Positions 12,750-16,242 of a DNA stretch of 16,242 bases are shown here, piece after piece; position 1 is the stretch's first letter; each line of letters opens with the position of its first letter. Source of the stretch: an uncultured Planctomycetaceae bacterium. GTDB taxonomy: Bacteria > Planctomycetota > Planctomycetia > Pirellulales > Pirellulaceae. Both the position numbers and the translations under genes were made by a program. The stretch spans positions 1 through 16,242 of the forward strand of contig CAIYOB010000199.1 of assembly GCA_903927685.1 (NCBI GenBank). Direction: 5' to 3'. The notes beneath the pieces were generated by a model. The model did not search any database. It was not told where the DNA came from and saw only the letters and a program-made list of their open reading frames with translations.

Positions 12750-15700
12750 CTACCGGACCGAGGCCTCGGTGAAGGCATTGTCCGAGTTGGCGCCGCCGTA
12801 GCCGTAATGCGTGATCGTCTTGATCGCGGCGGTGAGCTTGCTCGTGACTTCCTGGCTTCCCACCGCAAAGCTGACCGTTTGGGCCTGACAGTCAACGGTC
12901 ACCGTCACCTGGTACGGCCCCCTGGGAGGCAGGGTGGCCTTTTCTTCGACTTGCACGACGCACCTGCCGGCGATCATCAGGCTGCGACGGCCGCCGTAGT
13001 ACAGCCGGCATTCGAGCCACTCGCCGGGCTGGTCGCTCGGCCCGCAGACAAAAAATGCATTGCCGTGCCGTTTGGCACCTTCCGCCCGCTGGACGGAGAA
13101 GGTAAAGACCGCTTTCTCCAAGGGCCGATCGGCCCGCCGCACGGCATAGCCGGGCTGGTCGTCCTTGGTGCTGAACTGCAGCCGCGCGCCGGCCGCTTCG
13201 AGCGTGCCGTTCAGCAGGCGGTACTTCTGCAGATCGACCTTGGCGTCCGCCGGCGCGGCGGGCGAGTTCGCCTGGACCGCAGCCGCAGCCAGCAGCGGTT
13301 CGGCCTGGTTCACCCACGAGTCCGCCACCGCCGCCGGACGAGAGTTCTCGATCTCCGGCCAATGGAACAGCCCCAGCGAGGCGAACATGGGGTAGTTGCA
13401 GACGCAGCCGTGTCCGAGCATCGGGGCGGTCATGACACCGCCGGCCGGGATGAAGCTGGTCGTGCAGCCGGACCGCAACGAGTTCAGCCCGATCATGCGG
13501 TTGCCGGCGACATCGTACAACTCGGTCGCGGCATCGCGGTAGACCAGCAGGTCGTTGTTGCCCAGGATCCGGGCGCAGGTCCGCGGCCGCGGGATGCCCG
13601 TGTTCTCGCCGGCGTCCAGACCGGTCTGCACGTCGAGCAGATAGCCGAAACAACCGTTGTACCCCGACAGCACCAAGTAGTCGTCCGTCACGACGGGCGG
13701 GTAGATCAGTTGCAGGTTTCCGCGCGTCAGGCCCTGCTTGGACCACACCGGCGAGCCGTCCGCAGCGCGGAAGACGTGCACCTGGTTTCCATTGACGGTC
13801 AGGACGATCAGACCGTGCTTTCCGTTGTACGACACCACGGGAATCAGGGGCCGAAGCCACAAGCGGGGATTGTCCACCGCATGCTTCGGCACCGGGGCGA
13901 CCTCCGGCGACTGCTGCCAGCAGACTTGGCCGGTCTGCGGGTCCAGTCCAAACAGCAGCCCGGTCCTGGCGTCACGATCCGATCCGCCGCCCAACCGCGG
14001 GACGTCGCAATCCAGTCCGAACAACCGATCGGCGCCCACCGCGTAGGTCGTCGTTTGACGCGTACTGGTGCGGGACCAGCGAACGGCGCCCGTGTGACGA
14101 TCGACGGCCACCAGGTTCGGCCCCAGCATGGCCAGCAGCAGGTCCTGCCACAAACGGACTTCGGTCCACGGCGGCGCGGCTTGGACCCGGGCTCGCACGC
14201 CCATCGCTTGCTCTTCCACCGGCGGGGCGATTGGCGCTTCGTCCCGGAACGGCGGCGGGATCTCGAACACGTTCACCTGCCGGCCCGTCGCCGCGTCGTA
14301 CACGTAGATCTGTTCGCCGGTGACCGCGTACACTCGATCCGCGGCGGCCACGTAGTTGCGCTCCGTGGGCCGGCCGTAAATGCGGCTGTCGAACCAGCGG
14401 GTCTGCACCCAAGGCGTCAAAGGCATTTCGGCTCGCCACAAATAGCCGCCCGTGTAGATGTCGATCGCGTGCAGCTGCTGGCCCGTGATCAAGAACATCC
14501 GGCCGCCAGCCACCAGCGGATACGGCTGACGCTCGTGCTGGAAGTGCGACGCGGGCGTGAAGTAGCGGTCGATGTCGCCCGAGTACCACAGCACGCCCAG
14601 CGGCCACTTGACCAGCCGCTCGGAATTGGCAAACCCGTTGGCCGGCCCGCCCGCCTCGTGGCTCCAATCGTCGGCGCCCGCGGGAGGCGCTGTCCGCCGG
14701 ACCGTCACGCCCGCGGCATCCTGGTGCTGGACATATCCGCTGCGACTGGCCAGCAACCGCTCGACGAGCCGGGCGTGCGCTTGGCCTGCCGGCAGCACCA
14801 GCTGTCCGCTGTACGGCCGCAGGCAAGCCAATGCCGTGGACAAGATGGCTTCCGTTGGCCCCGCGCGGTCCAGCGACTCGGCCACGATCAGGTTCGCCCA
14901 ATAGGGCGGCAATCGGACTTGGTCCAAGCCGGCTGGCACCAACTGTACCTGCCGGCCGTACAAGCCGGCCGCGATCAAGTCCGCCTTGGCTTGCGCAGCG
15001 CGGTCCGCGTCGGGTTCGAAGACGACCACCTGATAGCCGCCCTCGCGGGCCAGCTCCCGAGCGCGAGTGCCGTCGTGCCACCCCAGCAGGCAAGCGTAAC
15101 CGCTGGGCGGCGAGGCGTAGGCCGGAGGAACGATCGCGGACGTTGCCGCGCCGGCAGCCGTATCCCCGACCGGTCCCGCACTCTGCTCTGCAGCCAACTC
15201 GGTGTCCGCGGACACGGGCCGATCTGCCGTCGAGCCGAAACAAGACACGCTGCCCGTCTCGGTCACCACGACTAGCTTGCCGTCCGCGACCAGTGCATGC
15301 ACGGGCGTGCCGACGAGCGGCGCCTGCCAGGCGATCTGCGGCGTTCCGCCGGGGTCGGGAATGGCGACGGCGGCAATGGTATCCCGGCCGCCCGCATACA
15401 ATTGCTCCGCCGCCTTGACCAGCACCCGCAGCGGCGACGCCAACTCCCACAGCACGGGAAACTCCAGACGCAGCATGTCCACCGCCACGCCCCCGTCGGC
15501 GGCCACGCGGCGCTGCCGCGTCGTCGTCCAGTGCGGGCGGGTCAGGTCGCGAGCCACCATCCGGTCGAATTCGGGAACCGCGATCCGGGTGTGCCCGCGG
15601 GGCACCAGGTACTTCGTCTCGTCCACGAATTCCGAGGCGTACATCACCGTCTCGGTCAGCACCGGCTCGGTGTACCAGTTCTCGTTGTGCAGACGGTAGG

Positions 15701-16242
15701 TGTCCGCGCGGAGAAAGGGCCGGTTGTGGATGACGTACCGTTCGTTCTCCGGCGTCTCCCGCGACCAGGCGAGCGGGGAGACCGCGTCCTGCAGGTCGGC
15801 GGGCTTCATCGGTGCGGCGTCCGCGCGGGTTCCGAACCAGTTGCCGCCTTGCACGCACCACTGGCCGATGCCCGCCACGTACCAGGTGCCGCGCGGCGGG
15901 CTGGTTTTGACGTAAAAGCAGGTGTAGGGCTCCAGTTGGCCGTCCGCGGGATCGAACCAAGCGGCCAGCGACCGGCCGCTGGGCACCGCCAATTTGCCGT
16001 CAAGCACGGCCAGGTACCCCTGCGGCGGCAGGCTGAGATCGTAGGCCCTGCCGTGGTCGCTCATCCCATTCGGAATGTACGACAGGCTGTCCTTGCGCCA
16101 CCGCAAGCGGCCCGTTTCCGCATCGACGGCGCAGACATAGACGCCTTCCTCCGGCCAGATGCCCGCGCCGAAGTAGACTACGCCTTGGTGCTCGACCGGC
16201 GCTCCGCGCACCGGCCAGCGCGAGGCCAGCCGGCCGTTGACC
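12750..16242 (-). CDS. Giant PQQ-like beta-propeller protein with embedded methyltransferase-like domain (5' end outside window)
   Basis: At least 1163 codons are open to the window edge. Before the first possible GTG (16211) the frame reads VNGRLASRWPVRGAPVEHQG, clearly still inside a domain, so the true start lies outside. Counting from 16211, propeller repeats of the PQQ/BamB type flank a central module (VYVCAVDAETGRLRW 24-38; LHAIDIYTGGYLWRAE 580-595; VAVDRHTGAVRWSR; LLFGLDPQTGQVCWQQ). Residues 371-505 resemble a class I SAM methyltransferase: GYACLLGWHDGTRARELARE, VVVFEPDADRA, a LYGRQVQLVPAG segment and LIVAESL. The G-loop is degenerate (LLGWHDG instead of LGxGxG), so catalysis is doubtful. 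DDWSHEAGGPANGFANS (514-530) reopens the propeller. The last ~160 residues form a LamG-like beta-sandwich. Probably exported; the signal peptide is not visible. Confidence 0.88.
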   Translation of the reverse strand, partial: VNGRLASRWPVRGAPVEHQGVVYFGAGIWPEEGVYVCAVDAETGRLRWRKDSLSYIPNGMSDHGRAYDLSLPPQGYLAVLDGKLAVPSGRSLAAWFDPADGQLEPYTCFYVKTSPPRGTWYVAGIGQWCVQGGNWFGTRADAAPMKPADLQDAVSPLAWSRETPENERYVIHNRPFLRADTYRLHNENWYTEPVLTETVMYASEFVDETKYLVPRGHTRIAVPEFDRMVARDLTRPHWTTTRQRRVAADGGVAVDMLRLEFPVLWELASPLRVLVKAAEQLYAGGRDTIAAVAIPDPGGTPQIAWQAPLVGTPVHALVADGKLVVVTETGSVSCFGSTADRPVSADTELAAEQSAGPVGDTAAGAATSAIVPPAYASPPSGYACLLGWHDGTRARELAREGGYQVVVFEPDADRAAQAKADLIAAGLYGRQVQLVPAGLDQVRLPPYWANLIVAESLDRAGPTEAILSTALACLRPYSGQLVLPAGQAHARLVERLLASRSGYVQHQDAAGVTVRRTAPPAGADDWSHEAGGPANGFANSERLVKWPLGVLWYSGDIDRYFTPASHFQHERQPYPLVAGGRMFLITGQQLHAIDIYTGGYLWRAEMPLTPWVQTRWFDSRIYGRPTERNYVAAADRVYAVTGEQIYVYDAATGRQVNVFEIPPPFRDEAPIAPPVEEQAMGVRARVQAAPPWTEVRLWQDLLLAMLGPNLVAVDRHTGAVRWSRTSTRQTTTYAVGADRLFGLDCDVPRLGGGSDRDARTGLLFGLDPQTGQVCWQQSPEVAPVPKHAVDNPRLWLRPLIPVVSYNGKHGLIVLTVNGNQVHVFRAADGSPVWSKQGLTRGNLQLIYPPVVTDDYLVLSGYNGCFGYLLDVQTGLDAGENTGIPRPRTCARILGNNDLLVYRDAATELYDVAGNRMIGLNSLRSGCTTSFIPAGGVMTAPMLGHGCVCNYPMFASLGLFHWPEIENSRPAAVADSWVNQAEPLLAAAAVQANSPAAPADAKVDLQKYRLLNGTLEAAGARLQFSTKDDQPGYAVRRADRPLEKAVFTFSVQRAEGAKRHGNAFFVCGPSDQPGEWLECRLYYGGRRSLMIAGRCVVQVEEKATLPPRGPYQVTVTVDCQAQTVSFAVGSQEVTSKLTAAIKTITHYGYGGANSDNAFTEASVR

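Noticed and set aside
12807..15275. 822-codon open frame on the plus strand, opposite the propeller protein
   Set aside because: It mirrors the codons of a clear PQQ-like propeller gene. The translated product is Arg/His/Gln-rich and has no recognisable domain, signal peptide or ribosome binding site.

Overview
The window is about 16.2 kb of GC-rich bacterial chromosome. It most likely comes from a planctomycete, probably of the Pirellulales type. Four things point there: very large secreted beta-propeller proteins, including a PQQ-type propeller with an embedded methyltransferase-like module; a short protein beginning MPKYYVESG; GC-rich palindromic repeats scattered between genes; and loose gene packing with decaying gene fragments. 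This assignment is from memory of such genomes, not from a search.

Layout. 1-242: an exact 40-bp tandem repeat ending in a degenerate hairpin. 243-545 (-): small conserved hypothetical gene. 807-1052 (+): stand-alone WYL-like mini-protein bracketed by a 12-bp direct repeat. 1080-1466 (-): broken fragment of an Ig-like or cadherin-like repeat protein. 1569-4523 (+): 984-aa secreted protein built from two related halves. 4551-4696 (-): frameshifted remnant of a histidine-kinase ATPase domain. 4724-5368 (-): acidic hypothetical protein. 5742-7073 (+): secreted alpha/beta hydrolase resembling acetyl xylan esterases. 7030-9361 (-): a compact five-gene cluster (cbpA-like co-chaperone, small membrane protein, rnpA, yidD, dagK), the best-conserved housekeeping part. 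9521-9637: nested inverted-repeat element related to the array at the left end. 9680-10597 (+): exported hypothetical protein. 10845-12362 (-): NodT/OprM-type outer-membrane efflux lipoprotein without its pump partners. 12557-12650: long palindromic repeat. 12750 to the window edge (-): a very large PQQ-like propeller protein whose start lies outside.

How the genes relate. The cbpA-to-dagK cluster links protein folding, tRNA 5' processing (RnpA), membrane-protein insertion (YidD) and lipid phosphorylation (DagK). Overlapping or nearly abutting genes and a candidate promoter upstream of cbpA suggest one transcript. The remaining genes are mostly single units encoding envelope or secreted proteins. 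I see no tRNA, rRNA, CRISPR array, transposase, phage gene or recognisable defence system. The most distinctive items are the shared repeat families, two gene fossils, the duplicated 984-aa protein, the Lys-to-Leu change in DagK and the propeller/methyltransferase fusion.
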